From Amorphochlora amoebiformis (lineage: Eukaryota > Cercozoa > Chlorarachniophyceae), in the NCBI GenBank assembly GCA_054601695.1, contig BAAHQB010000026.1, positions 1,116,001 through 1,180,000 on the forward strand: 64,000 bases of DNA, given 5' to 3'. This document shows, piece by piece, positions 1-50,571 of this stretch. The position numbers were made by a program, and so were the translations under genes. The first letter of the stretch is position 1; every line of letters starts with the position of its first letter. The notes beneath the pieces were generated by a model. It was not told the DNA's origin, did no database searches, and saw only the letters and a list, made by a program, of their open reading frames with translations.

Positions 1-7
1 AATATAC

Positions 8-59
<52 letters not shown>

Positions 60-81
60 TATAATTAAACACACCACGTTT

Positions 82-113
<32 letters not shown>

Positions 114-117
<4 letters not shown>

Positions 118-503
118 TGATAGTGACGTGACATGGGATAGTGACATGGTGATAGTGACGTGACATGGGATAGTGACATGATGATCGTGACATGACATTG
201 TGATGTGACATGGGATAGTGACATAGTGATAGTGACGTGACATGGGATAGTGACATGATGATCGTGACATGACATTGTGATGTGACATGGGATAGTGACA
301 TAGTGATAGTGACGTGACATGGGATAGTGACATGATGATAGTGACATGACATTGTGATGTGACATGGGATAGTGACATAGTGATAGTGACGTGACATGGG
401 ATAGTGACATGATGATAGTGACATGACATTGTGATGTGACATGGGATAGTGACATGGTGATAGTGACGTGACATGGGATAGTGACATGATGATAGTGACA
501 TAT
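114..503. repeat. 77-bp minisatellite, about 5 copies
   Basis: A tandem array with a period of exactly 77 bp: the motif GTGATAGTGACGTGACATGG starts at 149, 226, 303, 380 and 457. Each unit is itself built from GTGACATG-like octamers. The array lies between two AT tracts. Open frames across it on the minus strand encode only a repeating Ser-His-Val-Thr pattern and are not a gene. The same CGTGACATG words occur at the start of the dispersed repeat at 1722 and 40200, so this may be an expanded piece of that family (inference). Confidence 0.93.
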
Positions 504-564
504 ATATATGATGTATTATGTAACCATTTCATGGACATGTAAAATGGATATATGCCTTTGTTTG

Positions 565-610
<46 letters not shown>

Positions 611-797
611 TGAAAATATGTGTCTGTACATATACTTTTTACCTTAAACATCCATATTAAAAATCATTGCACATATGTACGTAATATAATATAATAATAT
701 ATCTATATGTATGTAATTATATATATATACATAATATATATATATATATATAAATATATATACATATTTATTTATATGGTGTATTTGTATATGTATA

Positions 798-819
798 TTC
801 TAACGAGGTTGCAGCTACG

Positions 820-857
<38 letters not shown>

Positions 858-903
858 ACTGTGATGTATGTGACTCCATTTTTATGTGCTTGAAAAACTC
901 TAT
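798..903 (+). pseudogene. Decayed copies of the 1030-1110 exon
   Basis: Two short non-AT islands resemble the exon at 1030-1110. Bases 798-819 match its donor half (ACGAGGTTGCAGCTACG against ACGAAGTCGCTGCTGCTTTTACG). Bases 866-903 match its acceptor half (TGACTCCATTTTTATGTGCT against TTACCTTATACTTTATGAGT). Both copies lie upstream of the intact exon. That makes this an exception to the usual order, in which donor-side copies lie downstream. Confidence 0.5.
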
Positions 904-948
<45 letters not shown>

Positions 949-1029
949 TCATATATATAATATATATACGTATGTAATCACATATATATATTTATATATT
1001 TATATATATGTATAAATACAATATATTAG

Positions 1030-1502
1030 GTTGGTACCTTGGTTACCTTATACTTTATGAGTTTGAAACACTCACCTGTAATTCCAAACGAAGTCGCTGC
1101 TGCTTTTACGGTAATATATTATGATATATATTCATATATACATATATATATACATATATATATATATATTTGTGTAGTTCTAATGTGTGTGTGTATAATA
1201 TACATAAGGATATATATATTTACAAACTATATGTATATACATTTATATATATATATAAAAACATATATAGATGTATATGTAATATTTGTATTTATATTTG
1301 CATGTGTATACATATGCGTATATTTGAATATATACATGGCACATATGTGAATGCTTTTATAGTGCTGTATTTCTAATCTTATCTCATATACTAGAACTAC
1401 CATATATGTATGTCATTATATAATATTCCTACATCTATGTTATACATATAATATATATACATGTGTGTATAACATATATGTTGTATGTACATATACAATC
1501 CA

Positions 1503-1546
<44 letters not shown>

Positions 1547-1939
1547 CATATATATATATACACGTTGTTAAAGCAGCGATCTGGTAGACAAAGAGTCCAG
1601 GATTTGATTAAATTCCGCTCGGATAACTAAATAACTTGATTCGAACGAAGTGCTATATGCACACAGAATATCCTAGAACTACACAAAATAACTCGAGGTC
1701 GAATCTTTCCAGAAGTTTCCGGGGCGTGACATGGCGTGACGCCAAGTCTTGTCACGTTATTACCGGGTGGAATCGGATAGCGCAGGTAGTACTGGATTAG
1801 GTAATCTCCATCAATCTCTGGGATCCCCAGCGATCTCTAGGGATCTCCAGCTTATATTTGACTATGTTTCTATGCTCCATTGATATCTATATGCATTCTC
1901 TTATGTTAACTATATTGTTGCTCTAGCAGTATTATTATA

Positions 1940-1978
<39 letters not shown>

Positions 1979-2056
1979 CATATAATATATATTTGTATTT
2001 ATATATATATATATGTAGATTTATATTTATATATATATCTATATATTATGTGTATG

Positions 2057-2089
<33 letters not shown>

Positions 2090-2198
2090 TATAGGTTGTA
2101 CAAGCAACATTATTGTTTGTATACGCGTCTCAGCCCTCCCAGGGTGCTACATCATCGCGGTAATATATACATATATACATATACACATATATATATAT

Positions 2199-2241
<43 letters not shown>

Positions 2242-2490
2242 GCATGCGTGTGTGTGCGTGTGTCTATATATATATATATATATGTATGTATATATATGTA
2301 TATATATATATATATAAATATATATATACATGAATATATACATATATACAACTATATATATATAAATATATACATATATAAATATTATATATATATATAA
2401 TATATATGTATATATATGTTATATATATATATATACATTATATATTATATATATATAGAGTATGTATAAAATATATATATATATATACAA

Positions 2491-2539
<49 letters not shown>

Positions 2540-2540
2540 C

Positions 2541-2604
<64 letters not shown>

Positions 2605-2771
2605 ATATATATATTATTTATTTATACCAGCGGTCTCTGGACGCGTCTATACGATGACCCAGGAAAAGAAACTTTAGAAAAATCCAAAGGTAAAGTCGTT
2701 CAAAGGCTGAAGACAAACTTAGAGGTATATATATATAACATATATATATGTCAGTATATATATACATATAC

Positions 2772-2807
<36 letters not shown>

Positions 2808-3759
2808 GTGTGTGTATAAACTTACTATGTATATGTATATATATATATATACCTTTGTGTCTTTATGTATAGGTATGTGTATTGTATTCTGGCATAGATA
2901 TCTATATGCATGAATGTACAGTTTTGAATATTTTGTACATTCATATTAGACATTATATTCTGTTGTGTTATTTACTCACGAATACCAGTAGATGTCATAA
3001 TATCATATGTATTTATATACATATGTATGTATATACATACGTTTACATATGAATAACTATAATATATATATATATATACACTTAATAAATACATATCTAT
3101 ACATTAAGAACTGGAAACCCTTATTATGACTTTAAAATACATATCTGTTAAATGCACATGCTATGCATTCAGATATATATACCTAAAATAAAAAGCTATA
3201 CACATCTATTAAATGCACATGCTATGCATTCACACATATATACACCTAAATTAGAACGCTATACATATCTATTAAATGCACATGCTACGCATTCATATAT
3301 ATATACCTAAATAGAACGCTATACATATCTATTAAATGCACATGCTACGCATTCATATATATATATATATATATATACCTAAATAGAACGCTATACATAT
3401 CTATTAAATGCACATGCTACGCATTCATATATATATATATATATATACCTAAATAGAACGCTATACATATCTATTAAATGCACATGCTACGCATTCATAT
3501 ATATATATATACCTAAATAGAACGCTATACATATCTATTAAATGCACATGCTACGCATTCATATATATATATATATATACCTAAATAGAACGCTATACAT
3601 ATCTATTAAATGCACATGCTATGCATTCATATATACATATACCTAAATAGAACGCTATACATATCTATCAAAGGCATTCACATATATACCCTAAAACAGA
3701 ACGCTGACTGGAAAACTGTTCGGTCTCTAGAAGGCTACTTGAAGAATATGGGAATTTAA
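1030..3759 (+). CDS. C-terminal exons of an unidentified gene (5' part outside window or not found)
   Basis: Four exons join in phase: 1030-1110 (27 codons), 2095-2159, 2631-2724 and 3700-3759, the last ending in TAA. Each has AG before and GT after it. The joined part gives about 98 residues. The first exon is moderately hydrophobic and ends PNEVAAAFT; the second has a hydrophobic [11 protein letters not shown] stretch; the third is charged ([17 protein letters not shown]); the protein ends GYLKNMGI. I do not recognise the family. Introns are AT repeat, a dispersed repeat (1722-1850) and an ATT microsatellite. An alternative terminal exon at about 1570-1626 (AAAG|CAG..TAA, 18 codons) would fit the phase of exon 1 but would discard the three later exons. 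The gene converges on the dehydrogenase gene. Confidence 0.6.
1722..1850 (+). repeat. Dispersed repeat family, copy 1
   Basis: About 130 bp of AT-poor sequence rich in CCGG, GATCTC and CGTGACATG words. It aligns by eye with 40200-40372 over most of its length: both have CGTGACATG, then TGTCACG, then a TAGTACT or TACTACC step, then AATCTC..CAATCTC..CCAGCGATCTC. It sits in an intron of the first gene. No coding capacity is seen. A short MITE or SINE-like element is possible, but I see no clear terminal repeats. Confidence 0.6.
1929..1978. repeat. (ATT)n trinucleotide microsatellite
   Basis: About 16 ATT units directly downstream of dispersed repeat copy 1. It is one of the few simple repeats here that is not a dinucleotide. 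Confidence 0.95.
3128..3690 (+). repeat. Minisatellite made of an amplified splice acceptor (about 9 copies)
   Basis: Units of about 60-75 bp read ACCTAAATAGAACGCTATAC, then ATATCTATTAAATGCACATG, then CTACGCATTC and a variable AT tract. The genuine acceptor at 3699 reads CCTAAAACAG|AACGCTGAC and is preceded by GGCATTCACATATAT. Each unit is therefore a copy of the intron end plus the first six exon bases (AACGCT), with TAG in place of CAG. All copies lie upstream of the terminal exon. The array length comes from units differing mainly in AT number. Confidence 0.8.
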
Positions 3760-4443
3760 CAACTACAAGTTACTACATCGCGATATCACAACTGTAGCCA
3801 CGTGCATGATGTCTACACGTGTCCAGCTGACGTGCCCTTACTAGCTTAGTATAGTTCGTCTAGTAGTTAGTGTACGGTCGCTATTATACTGTCATCGTTT
3901 CGACGATTTATGAACAAGTTTATTACAAATTAATTGGAATTAATAGAAAAAAACTTAGAAAAAGCTTTGTCGAGTCCAATTTGTACTCTAGGTACTACTA
4001 GAACCTAGACTACTTGCCTAGTGCCATGAAATCGAAAAACAAAATTTGGCCAACGTAACACTCTAGATGACAAGCCCTAATTATACATATGAGTAATATC
4101 TATACATCAGTAACACGTTACAATATTCTCACAAATAACTTACTAATTTTAAGTTCATGTCATCGCTGGCTGTCTAGCTGCAGTGTCGTATAGGCTAGAT
4201 TCTCCAGATTCTCTAGATTTATGTATCCATTGACGGAATATTCTTAAAATATTCTCAGAATATTCTCGAGTCTTAAGGCTTCCCGGCAGAAATTTTTAAA
4301 GTGGTTGCGATTTCGATTATGTAGATTTCGAATTCGAACAGGAAAAAAAAAAACAGAAACATAGTGTGTTCATTCGCAACCTTGTGTATAGGACTTATAT
4401 CTTGTATATGTGTGTACATACGCTGTACATACACATACAAACG

Positions 4444-4474
<31 letters not shown>

Positions 4475-4571
4475 TTCGTTCGTGGGCTTAAATATACGAT
4501 ACTTCGCAAACTTGTGCATGGGACTTATATCTTATATATATATATATATATACACACATACATATATATAT

Positions 4572-4616
<45 letters not shown>

Positions 4617-4830
4617 CGTGTACATACACGTACAGACGTATACATATTCTACGTTTGTTTGCTGGGCTTAAATGTACGATACTTACGGTCTTATGCCGCT
4701 CGTTTCCCGTTTATGACCACTGGATCTTCAGGAGATCTTCGGGAGATCTTCCGGAGATATCCGAAAATCTCAGGGGGATCTTCGAGGGATCCCCGGGATT
4801 ATACTGTGAAATTGGATTCCTTAAGCGAAA
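3760..4830. other. Convergent intergenic region
   Basis: This is the region between the TAA at 3757-3759 on the plus strand and the TGA at 4831-4833 on the minus strand. Bases 3760-4300 are AT-poor with no convincing exon. Bases 4370-4690 hold three diverged copies of an island containing GGGCTTAAATATACGATACT, separated by AT tracts. This shows that islands outside genes are duplicated too. Bases 4716-4800 carry a GATCTTC/GGATCCC-rich block resembling the dispersed repeat. Confidence 0.7.
4716..4800. repeat. Dispersed repeat family, probable copy 2
   Basis: A GATCTTCGGGAGATCTTCCGG-like block lies only about 30 bp beyond the stop codon of the dehydrogenase gene. It shares the GGAGATC/GATCCCCGGG vocabulary of copies 1, 3 and 5, but I cannot align it end to end. 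Confidence 0.4.
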
Positions 4831-19837
<15,007 letters not shown>

Positions 19838-20832
19838 CTGATGTCACGATCGCATTCATTCAAGTTGAGAAATAGAAATATACTGAGTGGGAACGTTCGG
19901 ATGTGTCTCTGAACAGTTGATGTGTTGATCGCAACGACTAAAACCATGCAAGAATGCACATGTGCGGTTTTTGCCATGCCGTAGGCATGTATAGTGCTCC
20001 TACATGCGAGGGCTACGAAATAAATTATATCAATCACTCATTCTAACATTCCACCCCCCCCCTCCCTCTTCCTCTCTTGGGCTTTGCACTTTAATTCGGT
20101 CAAGATAGGGTACTGCGCGAAGGCGTGAGGCCGGTTTCGCGCGAAATTTTCCAATTACTTTTTGAGAGAAAGACAAGAAATCGCGAAGGGTACCATATTG
20201 TTGCCCTGGGGAAGGCTCCGGAGGGATCGGGAAGAGCATATGGCCAGGCGAGAGAGACTCATGGCGCAGATGCCGACGTCGTGACCGCGCGCTTGGAGAG
20301 CTTTTGGTTGCCGATACTACCGGATACTTTCCGGATATAGCCGGTAGCCCGGTAGTGCTCGATACTACAGGTTGAAGCTGTATATCTCAATTTGGATATA
20401 CGTATATCGTATTATTTAGGATATTGATATTGATATCTCAATTATCTATATTTGATATCTAAAAATTATTAACTGTCAGTCTGTCACTCATAAATGTCAC
20501 GAAATGGTGACAACACCATGGCGGGAGCCATAGCCGCTGCTTCTGCGATAGCGACGGCTATCACATGCAGTGTAATATTTACGTAAATATCAACATAGTC
20601 CTGTTTTTGATGTTTTCCACTCAGAATTAGCTAGATCTGTCCTATATTTTCCGAAAGATTTCGGACACATCAAATCTAAATGGCCCCTTCCTCCGTCTCC
20701 CTCCTCCCCCACATGACCACGAAACGGAAGATGTTCAATTGTTGACGAGATTCAAAGAAAAAGGATGGAGGGGGGTTGTGGTTGGAGCAGTGGAGGGAAG
20801 GTGCGACTTATATTTTGTCTAACACATTTCAG
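19838..20832. promoter_or_regulatory. Divergent promoter region of asd and the FAD monooxygenase
   Basis: A region of about 1 kb with normal base composition between the first recognised exons of two oppositely transcribed genes. It should hold both promoters, both 5' UTRs and the missing first coding exons. A minus-strand ATG at 19977 opens a 23-codon stretch (MAKTAHVHSCMVLVVAINTS…) that could be a targeting-peptide exon for asd. Bases 20300-20370 have ACCGGATACTTTCCGGATAT words like the dispersed repeat (copy 4). Bases 20385-20465 are GATATC-rich. No TATA box can be picked out with confidence. Confidence 0.5.
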
Positions 20833-41938
<21,106 letters not shown>

Positions 41939-43077
41939 AATTTCTCCTGTCGAATAAAATTTCGGCTGTCGAATAAAATTTCGGCTGTCGAATAAAGTTT
42001 CGGCTTTCGAATAAAAAACTTCGGCTGTCGAATAAAACTTCGGCTGTCGAATGAAATTTCGGCTGTCGAATCGACCCGAATTAATGGATCTAGTACATAG
42101 CTGGCAGCGTGATTACCGGCGAGATCGTCGTGATGCTAGAATAGCAGCTAGATATCACTGAAATTTTATTCATGATTAACATTATTAGTAGGAAGTTACT
42201 AGGAACCGTAATGATTAAACCGTGACGAATCTTAAGTTCAGTGAGGCTTATGATCGGTACGTATACATATTATTTATACTATTGCTGCTATTACTAGTAT
42301 TAATGTACAACCGTATCATGAGAAAGTTTAACAGTATGCTAGTATGCTTAACTTATGTATTGGGAGTTCAATAAATATATATATCAATGTATATATGATG
42401 AGCATCAAATAGTTCGATCTGCCAAGTTCCTAGAGTTCAATGCTGCAGTGTATTTAAGTTGTAATACATTGCATGTATAATGTAGTGTAGTACTACGTAC
42501 ATGTGTGTTAACCCCAAGTGACTAAGCTCTAGAACAGAAGCTAGTAAGTCTAAGTGCTGTATATAGAGACCTGGGCGTGTCTGTCACCACAAACTTATTA
42601 ATATTAATCGTTACCCTCGGACTCAACCTAGAATTAACTAGATTAATCGTTACCAACCTACGAACAACAGTTGAATACCGGAGTCCGGAGTAACCGGACC
42701 ACATTGATTGCATGTACTACGTATAACACAACTTAACCTACGAACAACAGTTGAATACCGGACCACATTGATCGCATGTACGTATTACACAACTTAAGTC
42801 AACGCGTAGCTGGTCGCGATTACAAGGTTGAAAAGACTTTCAGTCTGGACTCTCTGGCGGGCAAGAAGTCTTTCCAGCAATATTGCTTCACGAAATTTTT
42901 CAAAATAGAATTTAAGCAATATTGCTGGAAAGGAAGTCGGATCCCGACTGGTATTCGAAGCTGATGTCACATCAATGTGACATCTTGTCATCATATATAT
43001 ATATATATATACATATATTATATTTTATGTCTGAGTCCGTGTCGGTTGGACTCACTCTTATCTCGTCAGATAAGTCC

Positions 43078-43151
<74 letters not shown>

Positions 43152-43155
43152 GCCT
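41939..43155. other. Convergent intergenic region
   Basis: Normal composition after the minisatellite. A tandem duplication of about 75-80 bp (CCTACGAACAACAGTTGAAT, at 42656 and 42737) is present. An inverted repeat lies at 42860-42924: TTTCCAGCAATATTGCTT and its complement, separated by about 28 bp. A second near-perfect palindrome (GATGTCACAT/ATGTGACATC) is at 42963-42984. A minus-strand open frame of 66 codons over 42794-42994 is mostly explained by these repeats. An island at 43027-43080 could be exonic on either strand. Confidence 0.6.
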
Positions 43156-45855
<2,700 letters not shown>

Positions 45856-46246
45856 GTTCTCACATATCCACCTGGCCTGGATACATGATTCGTGGATATT
45901 CGTGTACGCTTTTACAGGCCGCGAGGATGTTATAAACGGTTGCTGATATCACGGCAGTCTGCAACACCCCACGGTTCGCATGCGCTCACACGCATGCATG
46001 TTAGAACTGTATTCTGAAGTCAAAAAACCTCGTAATATCCGTGTATACACCTCTCTCACGGATTATACTGTCCTAGAGGACGTTTGAGATACCCATGTAC
46101 GGACATCTAATCAATTTAGACGGAAAAACCATTCGCAAATCTGCAAGCCATAAGCCTGTGTAGAATGGATATTAACCGAATTTTTCAACTTCTAGGAATC
46201 TAATATATTCTCTCTCCGTTGCCTTGTATTATTGCATAAAGCCACA
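45856..46246. promoter_or_regulatory. Probable divergent promoter region
   Basis: About 390 bp of ordinary composition between a minus-strand ATG at 45855 and a plus-strand ATG at 46247. It is the only AT-array-free stretch here where both neighbouring genes point away. No specific element is identified. Confidence 0.4.
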
Positions 46247-46620
46247 ATGTTAGACGAAGGCCATATCAATATCGTTCTTCACCTTTCACTTTGTCCGCCA
46301 TTTACTCTGTGCGAAAACCGTTTCAATTATTGCCAGTTTCCTCCATTTTTAAGTTCCCCCAATGTCCCCCCACGCGATTGTTTGTTTTGGATCCTGATCG
46401 ATGGCACGATGGAGAGCGAATGGCTTATTCCAGGCATGTATGTGTATGAGATTGAGGAGTATTTTTGAATTTAATTGCTATTCTTCTAGATTGTATTCGT
46501 TTGGCTGTGATCTTCCTGCAGATTGTGTACATTTGTATGCAGTGTTGCAAATGCAAGACTGTTTTCAGAGCTAGGATGCTGGGGTGATCACATGCATATT
46601 TATGCATTACACACACACAC

Positions 46621-46658
<38 letters not shown>

Positions 46659-46716
46659 TTCATGAAATATAAATATGGAGATATATGGAATTTCCAACAT
46701 ACATAAACATATACTT

Positions 46717-46772
<56 letters not shown>

Positions 46773-47275
46773 ACATATGCGTAAGAGGAAGAGTATATAA
46801 TCAAATATATTCAACAGGCTGATCTTCTCGCAGACATTCTTCAACTTTTTATGGCAATTGGTATAGTTGACTATTAACATATTTTTACACAATAATCTCA
46901 CGGATCGTTTACACTGCACACACTTACACATTTAGTACATATGCTCCCACGAAAAGATGCCCCAATATAACTCGTAATTGCTCAATACATACTTCCACAG
47001 CCAGTATACATCCTCTCCCGGGTCATTTCGACTATTGTACATATTTACATGGGCTCGTGTACATATTTACATGGGCTCTCAAAATGCCCAGCATAAAAGC
47101 TCTCTTATCGTCAGTCCTACTGGTGCTTACATAACGAGTGCACTTGCACTCATGTATCATAAACACCCATGTACATATTTACACGGCCGGTTTGAGTCGT
47201 GGACCTACATACATTATCATGTCTTTATACTACTTTAACAGCTATATACTTATTTATAAATGGAAATCTTTATAA

Positions 47276-47368
<93 letters not shown>

Positions 47369-47984
47369 GGTGCAAATGCTCCATTATTTTTGGGATGGAG
47401 GACATACGCTGCGACGTCAGGATTTGTGAACGTATATATATGTATGTATATGTGTATATGTATATATATATGTGTGTGTATATGTATATATGTGTATGTA
47501 TTTATGAGTGAAATATTTTTATACATTTACATTGTATTTTTGCTTATACAGGCTGTCGTCGTCGTTGAGATATCCTATATGCTATTCAATGTCTCCTCTA
47601 ACACATCCCTGAGTGTAGACAACACTTCCTTTTCTAAACAAACGGTCTTCATATACATCTCATGTGCTGCGACTTCTGCTACTATCTGTATCGCCGCGGT
47701 AATTTAATTTTAAAACTAGTGTTTAACCCTAGCACTAACCCTAGTCAATAGATCTATACCCAGGAACCTTTACATGTTCCTATTCGTAATTTATACGTTC
47801 GCGGCAGATATACATCGCACGTACTTTCAAGTAACCTCATGTGCATGTTACACTACCAGACAATAATATGCTACATGCATCGTCTGGCGTAGATTCCTTT
47901 ATTGGTCCAAGACTCATATAAACATATTCAAACGTCATATCGAGGCGGATAATAACTTATAAATAATGAACGTATCTACTATAT

Positions 47985-48022
<38 letters not shown>

Positions 48023-49177
48023 TATTATATATATATATATATATACATCTATATACATATATATATTCATTAGGTGGTTGCAAACCTCCTAAAGGACGAT
48101 GTACGGATGAATGCACTGAAACACATCGCTATGTTTCTGACTGTACTCGTTTCCGGAATGCTCGCAACGATGTCTCTCTTCAAGCTAAAGAAAGCTTACA
48201 GAGCTCTCATGAATAGAAACAAAAAGCTCATGACTCTGTCGCCGTCAATCGTCCAAGCTATGGGAACACCAAAAGGAATCTCGCCTTGCGCCTCTCCTAG
48301 ATCCCAAAACTCACCGTCGATTACATGCCCTCCGACAGGGTGTCGGCTACCAGCAAAACAGACGCCAGTCATCACGCTCTCGAAATTTAGCCAATTTGAT
48401 TCACCTGCATCATTTATGAGGTCCAACAACCGTCTAAATGTTCCCGGGATCACGGTCAGGTCACCTGATAGCAAGGTGACGAACATCAGAATGGAAGAGA
48501 GTGGAAATTCAACTTCGCCGATTCCATCGAAATCGAATGGGGTTCTGGCGTCCAAGGCGAGTTGTGATCAAAGGAATTCATCGAGTCCCACCCAAACTCG
48601 GTCGAAGACTGTTCTTGCGGGAATGTCCAGGAGCTCATTTGCTGGGGACGAATCAAAGGCATCACCGAAATATGGCTCCCTGAATGATCGGCGACGTATT
48701 CGGGCAGCCAAAAACATTGAAGAGGTACTGCTGAATAAACGACTGAAGGATTTCAAGATGAAAAGGAAGAAAATGAATTTGGTTTGGTCGAGACTAAACA
48801 GGCTCTCTATATTCTTGCCGTGTGCTTGTTTGTTGGGCTTGTTTCTCTCTGCAAGCACCGGTATGCCCCAGCTGATAGCGGGAGGGCGATATTCGGATAC
48901 TATTACCCCTGATGAGTACGTGCTTGTAGACGACATTAACTTCTGGGCTTACATATTTTGGACTTTCTTCTCGTTAGCATACTCTACCCGAGTTAGGACA
49001 ATTTTCAACAGAAAATCTTGCCCTTCTTTGTTCAAACTGTGGTGTTTTAATACTCTCATGGCCGATTTCTTTGCGAGTAGCCGCTATTCAAGGAATAGCG
49101 TGGAATCTCGGCATGTCTCGGTGGGGAGAGTCATCAATCGACTGAAACCATCTCAAAAATCCCAGAACAAGAATTAA
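46247..49177 (+). CDS. Multispanning membrane protein with long basic/serine-rich loop
   Basis: Firm exons are 47369-47431 (21 codons), 47552-47698 (49 codons) and 48074-49177 (367 codons, TAA). All join in phase 0 with CAG/TAG acceptors and GTATAT/GTAATT donors. A likely first exon runs from ATG 46247 to about 46441, read to the GTGTAT donor in phase 0; others may lie between, for example around 46980-47240. Hydrophobic segments: one in the 47552 exon (VFIYISCAATSATICIAAV); three in the last exon, at about residues 18-36, 240-262 and 288-308. Between the second and third lies a polar loop of about 200 residues, rich in Ser, Pro and Lys/Arg, followed later by a basic C-tail. NVSSNTS and NTS offer N-glycosylation sites. 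The layout recalls the last helices of a seven-helix receptor with a large third inner loop, but no signature residue proves this. The last exon is the longest uninterrupted host exon in the window. Confidence 0.65.
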
Positions 49178-49637
49178 TTATTATTAAAAAAAGTAAAAGA
49201 GTTTGTATTTCTCGAGTACGTTGACGTGCATATTAATATTCATTGATATCGTCTAGATCGTGGCTGGTTGCATACACATACTAGTCTCTAGTACTAGTAG
49301 TAGTCTAATTACTTTAGGTAATTCTAGTATGACTAGATGGAACAACTGTACTGTTTAGATACTAGAGATAATGTAACATAATAATGCTAGAATATTTGCA
49401 TGATGCAATAGATTTAGTAGGATATTATCTAGATTATAGATATTACTAGTATCTAGAGTATTACTATATGACTCTGAATCCGACGGAATCAGTAGAATAA
49501 GTCCATTGCGAGCTATAGATTTAGATATAATCGTTAATTAAATTCGTACGAAATTCAAATAAATCTAGTAAATAAACTTGTGAAATTTATTAATCATAGT
49601 ATCTAGCCTAGTTATAGACTCAGTATATATTATTATG

Positions 49638-49719
<82 letters not shown>

Positions 49720-49795
49720 AATATATATACTAGTAATATAATTCACGGCTACCACTAGTAGCCCAGTACTATACTATACGTATCTAGGTATACAC
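49178..49795. other. 3' flank of the membrane-protein gene, target region of the retrotransposon
   Basis: AT-moderate sequence with very frequent CTAG/ACTAGT words and one AT tract (49640-49720). No exon was found. The same CTAG-rich composition resumes beyond the retrotransposon at 54762, with near-matching TACTATACTATACGTATCTA at 49767 and about 54852. Confidence 0.7.
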
Positions 49796-50301
49796 TGTTA
49801 GTTTGCCAGCGGTTTCAAATAGTATGACCTGTTGATGAGTATATTTAACGTGAGCACAGTTTGCCACATGCATTCAGATTTAAAGCAAATTACCCTACAC
49901 ACACTTGTGCATACAGATTAACACAAGTTCGGTGCGCAGCAGCTCAAGCTTTAACACTGAAATATATATTATCAAAACACAACAACAGAAGCTTGGTCCG
50001 GGAAGCCTTACCTCGCTGAACTGCTGCTGGAACTTCTTGATTTATGAAACTACCAAACAGAATAAAACTGGGAAAACGAACCCGAAGAAATAAATATTTG
50101 AATATATTAGAGAATAGATAAGGAACCTTAGGGGAACAAGAACATTAGGCATGGACACATAGATAAGAAATATGAAATTCAAATCTAGACTATCGAGGAT
50201 CCAGCGTATGATACCCCTCGTCGTACTACTTCTAGATACGTCAACTAGAAACAATAATGTATACGGTTTATCTACTGGATACCACAATGCAGACCACAAC
50301 A

Positions 50302-50340
<39 letters not shown>

Positions 50341-50400
50341 GAGAACATAAGTAACAAACAATATGGCCAGTATTGATCATAATCATCTCGTCAGATACAA

Positions 50401-50448
<48 letters not shown>

Positions 50449-50556
50449 TTACACAATGATGTACAGTTGCATAGTCCACATATATATATGTAACAATCAC
50501 ATAAATCCAGTACTCAGATAAACATACATAGTAGCAGCTATACTGACACGCCAACA
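49796..50556 (-). repeat. 3' LTR of the copia element
   Basis: 761 bp. It contains two internal AT tracts (about 50310-50336 and 50409-50446). It matches the 5' LTR almost base for base. Confidence 0.95.
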
Positions 50557-50571
50557 CTCCCCCTTGAGTAC

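Noticed and set aside
1568-1626. Terminal exon [14 protein letters not shown]… for the first gene
   Set aside because: It is in phase, but the exons at 2095, 2631 and 3700 also continue the same phase and end properly. Retained only as an alternative.
48196-48936. Two minus-strand frames opposite the membrane-protein exon
   Set aside because: They are shadows of the plus-strand coding frame, with no splice support.
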